64,000 nt of DNA, taken from the NCBI GenBank assembly GCA_029851415.1, contig CM056742.1:13991736-14055735 (forward strand), given 5' to 3'. The stretch is from Eretmocerus hayati. Its lineage: Eukaryota; Arthropoda; Insecta; Hymenoptera; Aphelinidae. The notes under the pieces are model-generated. The model ran no database searches, had not been told where the DNA came from, and saw only the letters and a program-made list of their open reading frames with translations. Of the stretch, positions 46,028 through 58,175 are shown piece after piece; the first letter of the stretch is position 1; each line of letters starts with the position of its first letter. The translations under genes and the position numbers were made by a program.

Positions 46028-48463
46028 TTTTGTCGCACGTTTCTGTTTCAGAAAAGTGTTTCATGCTCACGAAAGCGCTGTCTTTGAAGGAGATGAAACG
46101 TGTGAACCATCATCCATATTTTGATACATTAGAGTATCCGTTATTTTTGAATATCGTTTTGGACTCCTTCATCCCCTTGAGGGCTTCCTTATATTTAGAA
46201 ATGGAGGAAAAAGCTTGGAGTACAAGCAAAATATTCTTATCCTAGCGGAACTAAAGTACGCTTTGTGCTCCGTAATTTTGGTGGTGATTCATTCCCACTC
46301 GGAAATCAAAATCGACTCCCAGAGCTGGATTTGCCATCGGGAAACGCCGGAGTATAATTAGACCCAAGCGGGATTTGAGCTCACGCTCGAGAAATTGTTG
46401 TGAACCCAAAGGTAGCAGTCTACTCCACAGGAGATCACGCTTGCTGCGGCTATACTATACTTACACAGAGTCATACAATCACTGATTAGGTCGTATTTCA
46501 TTGTTTCTCGAAAGAACTATGATTTGAGCGTCATGAAAAAGTATTCTGATTTGAATATGAATTGGCGAGTTGCACGTCAAAAATTCCAAAAGATCAAGAG
46601 AGGAAAAAAAACAAGACTCCAGAGAATCTTCTTTTTTGACTTGTGCGCCAAAAGTAGATATTAAAGAACGCAGCATACGATAATCCTTACGGAGTTTGCA
46701 GAAGTTCGTCAAATGCGGTGGTGATTTCGGCATCGAGATCATTGGCAAGTTTCCCATTAGAATGACCTGGTTGAATTGATTTCAATTCTGATTTGCTTTG
46801 TGCTGTAAAAATTAGAGGAGAGTTTTAATTTTGATTCGATGGAGTCAGTCGACTATGGAGAGGAATTTCTTCTGAAATGATCAGTATAAGCAATTATCTA
46901 TACGCTTATGAAGAGAATCTTGTCGTATTTTGTTTGCACTCTAACTTCTGTGGTATTATACGCTGCTGATTAGTAAATGCTATCATCCTGACTCTGGTAT
47001 GAGAGTACTCATTTGAGATCACCATAACGTCATCCATGTCTATTGGCATTTACAACCCTCATTGTGGAAATGTTGATTCTACCATAGCATTTTTTGATCG
47101 ACTTTGCCTGAGACCTGCAGACTTGCCAACAGACCTTTTTTTAGGTTCTTAACGTCTTGGAACCACTTGGCGAATGGCGATTGAATAACCTAATTGTGCC
47201 GTAACTCGATCTTCATGAGAGATTAAAAAGTCTTAATGATATTTGAAGGACAACAATGTCAATGCTTCTGTATATCTATGATCACAAACACGTGCATGGA
47301 AAGGTTGTTTTACCACTCAGCATTGAATTGGTGACGGACAACAAAGAATCGATCAGAGGGTTTACTGGTCTATCAGGAAGAGTCGTTTTTGTGGGTGAAA
47401 TGATGGATCATCTCCATGAATTTAGAATTTTCTTCGCAAGTATCAAGATGGGAAGAGAATATCAATTTGTGCAGCGAGATCAGGCCCCAATTCTTTGGAT
47501 CAAATAGGGTGTTTCCACGACAGATGTGACAATTTTACTTTCCGCTGGGTTGGAGCGTGAAAAATATTTTTCAGCGAGTAAAGGAGTTTTGCTGGCGGAA
47601 TTTGACACTCAAAAAACGTGTTTTGTACATATTGCGATACACACAAAGAAGCGGAGTGAGTTGAGTATCAAACTTGAACAGATAAATAGTTCATCTTAAC
47701 CACTAATAACACGGAGGATCTTGCAAAACCGAGGTTGCAACCATATGAACCTGTCCATCTTGGATTTGACGCCATTTTGCGCAAAAAATTTTTGTTTATA
47801 TGAATTATTTCCTGAGAGTCAAGCTCAGGATGGGTTATCATAAACAAAAAATTGAAAGAATCCCGCATTAGATGAGGAAATGTTTCAGAACGTGCGCAAA
47901 TTTCTTCTGAAATTTAGACAAAGTCTGACCAAGTTCAGAGGCCTGCCTCCATTTTAGGAATCAATTTATATATTGGACCGGGAAAAATTACTGGAACATT
48001 TTTGGATCATTCTCCGACGAGCGCTGCAACATTCCTGCTGTCAATTTGTCATCGCAAGCTCGGTCATGGGTGCTGCTCTGCCCTGTAGCATGTACCAAGC
48101 ATGATCCCAGAAGCACTTGTCGTCGTTGAGTCGAGATGCCCTCCAAGACTCTCAATGAGTCCGAGAATGAGTCACCGTGTACAACTATTTTGGTGAAGCG
48201 ACTCACCGGAGAAAAATGAGAATTTTACCTCAAAATATGAAGTCCGTTTTTGGGTGAAGATTTTTGAATTCTCATGCCGCGCAATGGAAATCCGATCAAA
48301 ACTCAGGAGGTATATAAAAATTTGGAGATTGGGAAAGTCTGTACCAATCGACACAGCGCACGGTGAGCTTGAACCAAGTTTTATCCGAATGGAAGAAACC
48401 TCCGAGATTCCAACGGGATCATCAAGTGTGGGTTCAAACAAGTTACCAAAAAAATTTTCACCG
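46028..48463. other. Intergenic; nothing recognised
   Basis: No gene was supported. A tRNA-like relic on the minus strand at about 46364-46444 was considered and rejected as a functional tRNA. Confidence 0.3.
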
Positions 48464-48556
48464 TAAGCCGTTGGGCGAATTTCGAAGCAGACAACTTTCA
48501 AATCTCTAAGATCGAAAAATGGCGTATACGGGCTCCTGATCATCACGCAACTCATC
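48464..48556 (-). repeat. Dispersed repeat, copy A
   Basis: About 90 bp, reverse complement of 49715-49822. Shared core: cgaaattcgcccaacggctt then acggtgaaa, preceded by an agcccgtata block. Coding frames across it are mirrored and probably meaningless. Confidence 0.5.
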
Positions 48557-49714
48557 ACATAATCTGATAATGTTCAACAACTTTCAGGATACCGTTGTTC
48601 CACATCAATCTTTCCACAGAAACTTATAGAAAACACCGATAGGAATGTTTAGCTGCCCGGAAGCGGTACTTATGAATCTATAATCATATAATCATACGGT
48701 GTAAGTCGCAAGAATACCTAAGAAATTCTTTAAAAAAGATAACTCATTAAAGTAAACAACGAGATATTAGCTCACACAATCGCCCATACGGTATCATGTA
48801 CGATAGATTCCAGCGATCACAAGCGAACCCAGATTTATTTGACCCGTTCCGTTCATGTGTACTTCGAAAAACTTGATTTCGTGAAGCGATCACGTTTGTT
48901 CCCGAAAGCGTAAGTCGTCCTCCAATCGCAGACAGTTGAATGTACATAGACCTGACTCATCCACATTTCTTTGTTCTTTTGATGAAGAATCAGATGGTAA
49001 TTGCAAAAATGTGATTGGCCAGACAGCGCAGTCGTGAGATGAGGAATATCGTCGATTTTTTCTTCTTAAAAGTAATCGCAGATCATCATCAGGGAATATT
49101 CTCACGCCTGTTGGCACAACACGTATGGGCTTAGAGTAGGTTGTAGTCTCCAGTTATAGATTCATTCTTCAAGAACACGTCTTCATCCTAAACTGTATTC
49201 AAATGCCAACCTCAACACTCAAGGACATGAGCCATGTCATAGGCAAAGTTTCGTGATTTTTCGAACTAGATGACTCCGCAGTTTTAACTATTTCAGTCTT
49301 AGGCCTTCAGCTCGTTACAACTTTATCATAGGATTGTAAATGAAGAGTCAGAGTTATCAGTACGGAGTCCATATATGACTACTGGCACGAGTAATCAAAG
49401 TACTAAGCGCGGGTCATACGAATCACTACGTTTCGTATGTTTGCTCATGAGTATGATTTGTGGGAAATTCTTTAGTTTTGAGTTATTACATGTGATTACA
49501 TGTGTGAGAAGATCAAAAAGTGAATGAGTCGATGATCCTGCACGTATATCCTAATGATTCTCAAAACATTCATTTCATGGCGATTTATATCTAAACACCT
49601 CCTTTTTGGGCATCTCAAGACTCAACCACGTGTTTGTTCCGTATATTTCCGTGAGAGGATTGATAGAACGAGAGTGTTCTGTGAGTGATTGAGCATTATG
49701 AGATCTTGTGTGGA
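48557..49714. other. Spacer between inverted repeat copies
   Basis: No coding feature was recognised. It could be the interior of an element whose termini are the two repeat copies. Confidence 0.3.
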
Positions 49715-49822
49715 GTTGCGTGACGATTATAAGCCCGTATACCACATTTTTTGTTCTTAGAAACTTGAAAGTCGTCAGATTCGAAATTCGCCCAACGGCT
49801 TACGGTGAAATTTTTGAAGGTG
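49715..49822 (+). repeat. Dispersed repeat, copy B
   Basis: Inverse partner of 48464-48556. It is followed by GC-rich DNA with cgccgt / acggcg repeats up to about 49990. Confidence 0.5.
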
Positions 49823-50351
49823 AGACCTTCTTCACCGACGGTGGTGGATCTCAGGCTGAGGGTGAACGTAGCTCCACGCGAACATCGGAATCCGTGTGAT
49901 TCTTACGGCGCGTAACTAACTCGCCTCGTAAACGCCGTTCGCGTTCCGTGTGAACGCCGTAAATACGTCAGCAAGCGTTACAGAGCAGACGAATATGTAA
50001 CGCCTTCGCCGCAGGGCATCCTCGGGGCAATATTCGCACACAAATGTCATTTCTTATTGACAGTTTCAAATGTTTATGGACATGTATCTTGACAGTTATT
50101 CCAGTCATGACAGAACCTCATTAAGGATTACTTTTTGGTCTGTGTGTTTACTTCTGCTGTGGGGAGATGGGAACTTGAGTTCGCAGTGTGTCATGAAGGA
50201 GGTTTTCTTCCCGGACTGTGATGAGAGATGAAACGTTGTGTGAAAAGTGAGTGCTTAGTGATATTGAAGTAAAGTGTGATCACCTTGCATGCTTTTGTGG
50301 AAACTTCCTTCATACCCCTGTTAAATTAGGGGCACTCCGCTGACATGTTAT
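49823..50351. other. Intergenic; nothing recognised
   Basis: A GC-rich patch at 49850-49990 with short inverted cg-rich motifs; otherwise featureless. Confidence 0.3.
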
Positions 50352-51393
50352 TACAGTAATCAGATGCCTCGCTCCATGTAATAACTATCAGACTCAGATA
50401 AAACTCAAGTTGCAGAATCAAGACCTTATGCTGTAATAGAGGTGATACACATCCTTAACTAAACCCCACTTCTCTGTACAATATTAGATAAAATTCAGGT
50501 ACTGTGGAAGTACTCTAAGAGATCCCTACGTGCTCATGTTATGTCTAGTACAATTCAGCTTATTCATCTCAGTTCTGCCAACTTTCTTCTGGTTCAGAGT
50601 AACAAGGAGAGTATAAATAATTGCCACATCATCTTAGTTGTACTCTTGGTGTGTTTCTCGACTCCAACTTCAATAAACATGCACATTCTGTCATGAAGTT
50701 ACTTTGGAGCTTGAATATTTTTCTATAGCTCTTGTTCTATATCGCTTACTTGAGATTTTAAAATACTAATTCTAGAGTTAGGCATGATGATAACTCAATC
50801 ACTACGAGAAAATTCACGGCCAACTCTAGTTACATTCAAGAGTTTGTCACTCTTTTATGTTGAAAAAAGCAAGCGAATCAAGAATTGATTCACTATATCA
50901 TATTTTGGATGTACCTAACGTTGACAGTGAATATTCTCGGAATGATTGGGTTATCATCAAGTTTGATGCTAGTTAGTATTCTAAAATATAAAGTAAGTGA
51001 CATAGAGCCAAAAGAGTAATTGAGAAATATTGAAGCTCTGAAGAAACTTCATGACAGAATGTGGATGCTTATTGAAGTTGGAGTCGAGAAATCCTTCAAG
51101 AGCACAGTCAAGGTACTGTGACAGTTATTCATACATACCCTGTTACTCTGAACCAGAAAGAAGTTGTCGAAACTGAGACAAATAAGCTGAATCGTACCAA
51201 AAGTATCTTGATCACGTAGGAGTCTTTTAGAGTACTTTCACAGTGTCTGCATTTTATCTAATACTCTACAAAGGAGTGAGATGTAGCTGAGGATGCGTAT
51301 CACCTCTATTACAGCATAAGGACTTGATTCTGCAACTTGAGATTTATCCGACTCTGATAGTTATCACATGGAGCGAGGCATCTGATTACTGTA
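50352..51393. mobile_element. 1.04-kb palindromic element
   Basis: Arms at 50352 to about 50818 and about 50928-51393 are reverse complements with moderate divergence. Outer end: tacagtaatcagatg and complement. The spacer is about 110 bp. No coding capacity and no clear duplication of the target. Confidence 0.7.
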
Positions 51394-51995
51394 CTGAACC
51401 TACTCCTCATCAGATTCCTTTGAATAAGTAACTCATGCGTGATTATTTTCACTTTGCCGATCACTGAAAATTTTTCACAACCTCCATACTTTCCTCTCTC
51501 TAGTGTATGGGGACTTATAAATATTTGTCTAAATAAGTTTAGAAGGTTTATTCAAGATAATGTTACAAGCGGCGGCTCAGTATGCACTGAGTTCCACCAA
51601 TGCAAATGTGTCTTACAGGCAAATCCCGGTATTCGCGACCCCGGTATTCGCGATCCCCGCATATACGCGGTTACCGAATCGTGGACAATGCCCCGTATTC
51701 GCGGTAATTTGCCCCGGTATTCGCGGTTCGACGATTCAAGTACGTTAATTTAGTAGAGTCGAGAGATGTTTTTATTCTTATTCCTGTATGTGAAATCATC
51801 GAACCTGGTTGCAAATCATGATCACGCGTGACGAAACCGACAATTACGATCTACCGACTCGTCAATACAAAGACAGTTGCTAGTTTCACGGTGGTCAACA
51901 TCCAGGCTACTGTTGTTTTGAAAATTTGTTGTTGTTTAGTTATTGAGGTTGGGTGGATCAAGCTGCTGCAGCATTTGGAATTTAATTGTATAATA

Positions 51996-52097
51996 ATGGC
52001 CCCACCAAAGAAAAGTTTGCGTTCAGGGAAGATTGAAAGAAGAGATCGAAAAAAGTCATGGACATCGCTACAAAATTAAAGATTCTGGATATCAGCT
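51996..52097 (+). pseudogene. N-terminal remnant of the Tigger transposase
   Basis: ATG opens MAPPKKSLRSGKIERRDRKK. A one-frame slip then gives MDIATKLKILDIS, resembling the start of the first helix-turn-helix of pogo-type transposases. The remainder of the DNA-binding domain is absent; the nested MITE inserts directly after. Confidence 0.5.
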
Positions 52098-52100
52098 TTA

Positions 52101-52952
52101 GGCCGAGTCTACATAGACGCGCTCACTCGGGGCGCGCGCGCTTCCTCCGCTCGCACTCTCCATCCAAACAGCGGAGTAGGTACCAAAAATGGGATCTGAA
52201 AATTATTCGACGAGTGATTCCTCTCAATCGGAGTATCAGCACGAATTAGTGAGATGAAGAACAGCCAATTTATCGTGAAAATCGATCAAAAAATTCATTT
52301 GCATCGAATAGAGATCGAAAAGTGAGAGATTTGGATGTCGATCGATGTACCTAACATCACACCCCCCAATTTCTCAGGTTCCTAACTCGCGGCTTATTCA
52401 ATAATATTCAACATTATTTTGGGTTTGCATTGAGATTTTCTCCAGAGACTGTGGAATGAGCAAAAGTGTGCGGAATTCTGGTTAAGAAGAATCGAGCTAT
52501 TCCACGTGCATCAAAGATCAAATTTGTGATACAAGAGTCATTCCTCCTTAAATTTGGGACATCTTGGGTGTTCTTAATCAGGATTCTATACAGTTTAGCT
52601 CATTATTCAGCTTCTGGAATGAGTACCAATGTATAAACAAGATGATACTGAATATTGCTGAATGGTTTGCAAGTTAGAGACCTGATGAAAAGTTGGGAGA
52701 TGCTTATATGAGACACAACCACGCATCTCATTATTCGATCTCTATTCGATGCAAACCAATTTTTTGGTCGATTAACGCAATAGACTGGGTGTTTTTCATC
52801 TTACAAACCCGTTCTGATATTCCGATTGAGAGGGAACACTCGCCAAAAGATTTTCAAATCCCATTTTCGGTACCTACTCCGGTGTTTAGGTCGAGAGTGC
52901 AAGCGGAGAGAGCGCGCGCGCCCCGAGTGAGCGCGTCTATGTAGACTCGGCC
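52101..52952. mobile_element. Nested PIF/Harbinger-like MITE
   Basis: 852 bp with inverted repeats of about 230 bp; termini GGCCGAGTCTACATAGACGC and complement. Flanked by TTA at 52098-52100 and 52953-52955, the three-base duplication typical of PIF/Harbinger. A gc-rich gcgcgcgcgc patch sits in each arm. Non-coding. Confidence 0.7.
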
Positions 52953-53041
52953 TTACCGGTGAGTTTTAATTCGCTCTGCTTCGAATTTACCGATTTTACC
53001 GAGATTTTTGAGTCGTTCATTTTGGAATCATTATTATCGCA

Positions 53042-54268
53042 GGCGAAAGCGCTTCTGCTGATCATGAAGCTGCTCGGCGATTCCCAGACGAGTTGCGAGA
53101 GCTGATTGCGGAGAAGGGTTATGTACCTGCACAGATATTCAACTGCGATGAAACCGGTCTTTATTGGAAAAAAATGCCAGGTCGCACATACCTTACAAAA
53201 GAGGAGAAGAGTGCTCCTGGATTCAAGATGAACAAAGATAGATACACAGTTTCATTCTGCTCTAACGCATCTGGATCGTGCAGATGCAAACCCCTTGTGA
53301 TATACAAGGCTGAAACTCCACGAGCCTTCAAAGGAAAGAGAAAAGAGCATCTCCCAGTCGTCTGGCGGTCAAACAAGAGTGCATGGATGAACAAAAAAAT
53401 TATGGAAGAGTGGTTTACACAATCGTTTGTGCGTGAAGTCAGAGAAATTCTTCTCAAGGAAAACCTATCATTCAAAGTTTTGCTCCTACTGAATAACGCA
53501 CCGACTCATCCGGATACATTGTTTACAGCTGATCCTAATGTTCAAGTCATGTTTCTTCCACCCAACACAACTTCCTTGATCCAGCCCATGGACCAAACTG
53601 TAATTTCTACTTTCAAATCATTTTATTTGAGACGAGTGATGAGGGAAATGCTCCAGCAAGTCAACGAAAAACGAGCTGATGAGTCAACTCCCTCTCACAA
53701 TATTGTGAAGATGTTTTGGAAGAATTTTAATATTTTGAAGTTGATTACGATACTCGATGAAGCGTGGCGAGAAATCAAAGATTCGACTCTAAATGCCAGC
53801 TGGAGTAAACTTTTACCAGAAATTGTCATCAGTGAGCAATCTTCGGCCTCATCTGAGGTGATTTTACAAGAAGTCGTACAGTCTACAGTGGCTCTAGCTC
53901 AAGATATTGGCGGCGAAGGCTTCTCAGATATGCAAAACTCTGATTTATTGGAGATTATTCTGCCTGAACGAAGTCAGCTGAGTGCTGCTGATATTGAGGA
54001 GATCTTGGAGGACTCAGAACAAGCACAGGCTCAGGAAAATTCAGGAGACATTACTGAATCTTCATTCTCCACGCGAGCCTTGGCTGAGATTTTGAATGCG
54101 GTACAAAACGCAATAGATCAAGCATTTGATAAAGATCCAATACTGACTCGGAGCCTGAAGTTCAAACAAGATTGTGAATTGGCTTCGTTACCTTATAGGG
54201 AATTATACAGAGATTCCATAAGAAGGTCAAGACAGACACGCATGACCGACTTTCTTGCTAAAACATAA
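53042..54268 (+). pseudogene. Tigger/jerky-type DDE transposase, catalytic domain only
   Basis: The frame is open for about 408 codons from the GESASADHEAARRFPDELRE region to the TAA at 54266-54268. It holds a DDE_1-type domain: the first Asp in IFNCDETGLYWKK (53147), the third in LIQPMDQ (53591), then a long acidic C-terminal region and a terminal RQTRMTDFLAKT. The second catalytic Asp, expected in the LLLxDNAPxHP motif, is Asn (AAT at 53492-53494). The upstream CENP-B-type DNA-binding region is missing, and no convincing ATG opens the frame. Transposition activity is therefore unlikely. The persistence of a long open frame suggests either recent loss or retention for a non-catalytic role. 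Confidence 0.8.
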
Positions 54269-54538
54269 TCTTTTAGATCTATTTTACTCAATATTTACAA
54301 ACAAACATTATGTTTCTGATCATTCATAATTAGGAGACACATTTTTGTACGAAATAAACATTTTGAAACTCTTTAATGACCCCAAGGATTTGATTTTCAG
54401 TCAATGATTTCTGACTCTGCGTGATTTTTGGAACGGTACCCCCCATTTCCCATAAGCCATATACCCGGTATTCGCGATTTTCGTATTCGCGGTACTTTTC
54501 AGGAACCAATTAACCGCGAATACCGGGGTTTGCCTGTA

Positions 54539-57500
54539 TATACTAGATATGAAGCCTGCCCATACAAAAGGCGTATCAATCATCCGGGAAATGCTCACCG
54601 CGTTCCTGCAGAGTAGAGCATCAGAGAGGATGTGTAGTATCTCATTGAATACACCACACTCTCTCTTTTGAGTTTTGAGTGAATATTCCATTGCACGTCA
54701 TAATTTTCAACCAAAAATAGACTTGAGAACTTTTGTCAAAATTTTTATTTTTCTTAGGTGAGTCGCGTCACCAGAATTGTTGGGCACGGTGACTTATTAG
54801 GCGTCTCGGAACCTCGGTTGGCCGTCACCCTGAATAAGGGTATGTATAATCTTGGGCTCATACTATAGGGCAGGGGAACACCTGTGACCGCGCTTGCAAT
54901 GTAAAATTGCAGTCCGAATTCCATGCAATGCCCATCGAAGGATGGTCCGAAATAGCCAAAAAAATGTGTTTTCAGGTCATGTAGATGGAATGATTCCCGA
55001 AGTTGGAGTCAGGCTTCTCAACTTGAGCAGAATCTCGTCTGATCTTTAGCAGACGTTTGCGCTCATTCAGAAGATTTTTTATTTTCAAGTGCATGGTCGT
55101 CTTTTGTTATTGTTTACATGAAGTTCTTCTGAGCTTGATGTTCAGAAAGAAGTTCATATAAACAAAGAAAAATCAACGTTGGATATATCACCCAACCTTT
55201 TTCATGAGTGCAATAAATATCTACACAGGCAATATGGCGTGAAGTCAAATATGTATGATTATCCGTAACGAATGAGAAATGCGAAATAGATGACATAGAA
55301 TTTCTATGTTATGGTACGCAATTGTCAAAATATTCCACGGGAATGATCATTCTGGTATTGTTCTGCGATTGTCCTTGGCTCCAAATGAAGTCAAACACAA
55401 GTTCCGAGCTATGTAAATCCATATAGAGTAACCACATAATGTTTTCTTACATTGTACATTCCATAATACCCGGTCTCCAAGGCCTTTTACATTCCATTTT
55501 CACATTTTTAGTAGAGTAAGTGTTGAGTAAAATTGTATAATAACTATGCGTACCCGGGCGAACTGCGATGCTACTCGATTCACTGAAAACTATTAGGATT
55601 GAGAGAAACAGATAAAATGTTAAGCCCATCCTTGATAGAAATGAGATATCACTGGGTATATCGCACTGAATCCAACTGTGAGAGGCTAGAATTTCTCTCT
55701 AATTATAGAGCTCCAAAAAATCATCATTTTGCATGAATTATATCGTAATGTCAAACTTTACTTACTCACATCATTGAACATCAGCAGAGAATTGATTAAC
55801 GATACATCTATAAATTGAAAAAAGCCAGGTAAATTTTCGTTATGAGTACACAAAGAACCACATTAAGATAGTCAAATGGACGTGCGCAGTTACTATTTCA
55901 AATAAATGTTGCTCCTCGTCGTTTAACAATTCTTAATGACTAATTCCATTTAATCACTTCTCCACCAAACTTTTGCAACAACACATGTGATTCCAGAAAT
56001 TCAATAATATTGCTTCCATTGTCCTCGACAATTCCTTCAATCATGACATCATTCTGCACCGATTCTGTGGAAGTTGCTTCCTTGTTACGGCTATTGAAAT
56101 ACTCCGTTTATGGGGATTGAATTCATCACCAAGAACCAATCAACCGTACCGATAGGGGTAGCATGTATTCGACATGTCAGCCGACTCAAGCGCCAACTTC
56201 TACGTGTAAAAGTGTGCGAGTGGTCAAAGCGCGGAGCTCTTAGACTGCCAGTCCTATATATATGAAAATCGATCTAGGTATACTTAATGCATTAACAGCT
56301 GTTACGTGGGTATTTCGGTACGAGCGGGAAGTACGAAATAACAGTCCGAAAGGATAATTGATTTAAAATAAATGAATTGTAAAATCAGAAGTTGAATAAA
56401 ATGATGCAATATATATATTTTGAGAGAGACCGAGTACAACAGCTAAGCGCGACGAGAGCCAAAGCTGTAATGTAATGATGATTTTGATGCGGCTGGATCT
56501 GCTGCTGGATGTTGCGATGAGCGAGAGCGAAGATGAGTCCGAGAGCTGCTGCCCTCTTCCAACTATGGTGTAGTAGATATAGGTATAGTGCAGTACGTGT
56601 GCCGATCTTCTATGTGTTGGTGTGTGGGAGAGTGAGCCGCTGAGTTGGGCACCCCTCGCCACTGAAGTTTTTTATACACGCTTTTCTTTAAATTTCACTC
56701 GCTGGAAAGCGACATGAGATCGTGCACAGAGTCGCGCTCAAGATGTGTCTATTTCCATATATGGGCATTGAAATTAGGGGAGATCAAGGCTCTTGTTTTT
56801 GGGTTGAATCTTTCCATTCGATGACGTCAATCGTGGCCTAAATAATAATTCTCGATGCTTCTATGTTCTATGAAAATCTCGGGATCTTGGGTTCTTGGGT
56901 GACCAATTATTGCTTTCAAGATATCTACACTTTTCATATTAGAATTCGCGGATTTTAGTTTGAATAGGTGTAATTGTGTGAGTGCCTGTATGTATGATCA
57001 AGTTTATGTGTGTGCGTGTTTTCTCTCTATAGCCTAGTAAGTTTAGTGACAAATTCGATGTGCTATACGACACAGCTGATAGGAGTCCAAGAGCCTGGGC
57101 ACATAATCCGTTAGGTGCGCTACGGTCGAGGGACATCTCGAATTTGTTTGGGTAACATAAGAGTTAGTTTATGTCAATGTGAACAAAGACTGGGGAATAA
57201 CATTCATATGAATGTTTGAATCAACCGTATTTCATAACAAATTGCACCAATGTATTGCATTGTATTATGGTGGAAAAATCTCCTGTCACATCTTATCCGC
57301 TGCAGTATTGATGTAAGAATCCTCTCCGATATCAGTGATATTTGACAAAACTCTAATCATTCTTCCACAAGATTGATGTCAAGTATACTGTTCAGAGCGG
57401 TGAGATGTATGTTGCCATCGTATGTATACTTTGAGAGTTCAAAAACCAGCATTTTACATGAACTGCACCATACATAAAGCACCACCTCCATCAAAAACAG

Positions 57501-57881
57501 CTTTTTCTATGCTGAAACAATCTGCATTGGAATACGGTTTGCTCAATCACTTATATTGTTTTCCAATTTCTATTCACAATATCATAAACTAACGTTTGTC
57601 TTACCCAAACAAATGTATGCTACCGCTATAGCCGAGGTTGATTGGTTGGAGGCGATTTAATTCCAAAAGATGAGTACGTTATGTCCGTAACAAGGAACCA
57701 ACCTCCACAAAATCAGTGCAGAATGATGTAGTAGACAAATACGAAGGAACAATTCATTCCAGTCTTGGTTCTGACCTCGGCTGAAAATCTTGGAAGGTTA
57801 GCCTTGAGCTTATGAAGAGCGTTCCATCTCATGATCAACGTGGGTTAATCTCTTTCCAAGAGACTGAAGATTTTCTTGATA
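54539..57881. other. Intergenic; nothing recognised
   Basis: No supported gene. A short acgtgtaaaagtgtgcgagtggtcaaagcgcgg stretch near 56205 has a faint tRNA A-box look but lacks the rest. The patch at 56400-56680 is rich in tandem purine and pyrimidine runs. Confidence 0.25.
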
Positions 57882-57883
57882 TA

Positions 57884-57970
57884 CAGTAGATCCTCGCAAT
57901 AGCAGATACCTTGTGTGCCTTGAAAAGTGTCCGCTATTGCGAGTTGTCCGCTATTCCAAGGGTCTTGAAT
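57884..57970. mobile_element. Solitary pogo/mariner-like terminus
   Basis: TA followed by CAGTAGATCCTCGCAATAGC, then the inverted echo gctattgcgag about 40 bp later and tccgctatt repeats. It resembles the end of a TA-targeting transposon with repeated binding sites. The partner end was not found. Confidence 0.4.
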
Positions 57971-58175
57971 TTTGAGTCAATCCTGTCAGTTGTGATATAT
58001 CTGTTGATATCAAATTCATAAAACCTTCCCATACGTGTTTCACCCTCACCAGGGTCATCTGAGAGTCAGTCAACATAGAAACATGGGTCATAAAAAATAA
58101 AACTATAGACTCTTTTTCGGTCGTTTTTCAGATGAGTACTCAGATATGGATGTTTGCTTCGTTCGTTTACATATT

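Larger units (their letters stand above)
51616..54536 (+). mobile_element. Tigger/pogo DNA transposon (degenerate)
   Basis: The terminal inverted repeats are CAGGCAAATCCCGGTATTCG at the left and the inverse of CAGGCAAACCCCGGTATTCG at the right, each bordered by TA (51614-51615, 54537-54538). The motif ccggtattcgcg recurs about five times in the first 120 bp and about three times in the last 80 bp, as expected for transposase-binding sites. The interior carries a jerky/Tigger-type transposase remnant and a nested MITE. Confidence 0.85.

Noticed and set aside
46364..46444. tRNA-like sequence on the minus strand (possible acceptor pairing gcaagcg/cgcttgg and a B-box-like ctcaaatcccgc)
   Set aside because: The first acceptor pair is mismatched, the T stem pairs poorly and the D arm is weak; at best a tRNA fossil or SINE head.
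56363..56662. 99-codon serine-rich minus-strand frame
   Set aside because: Low-complexity composition and no splice or domain support.
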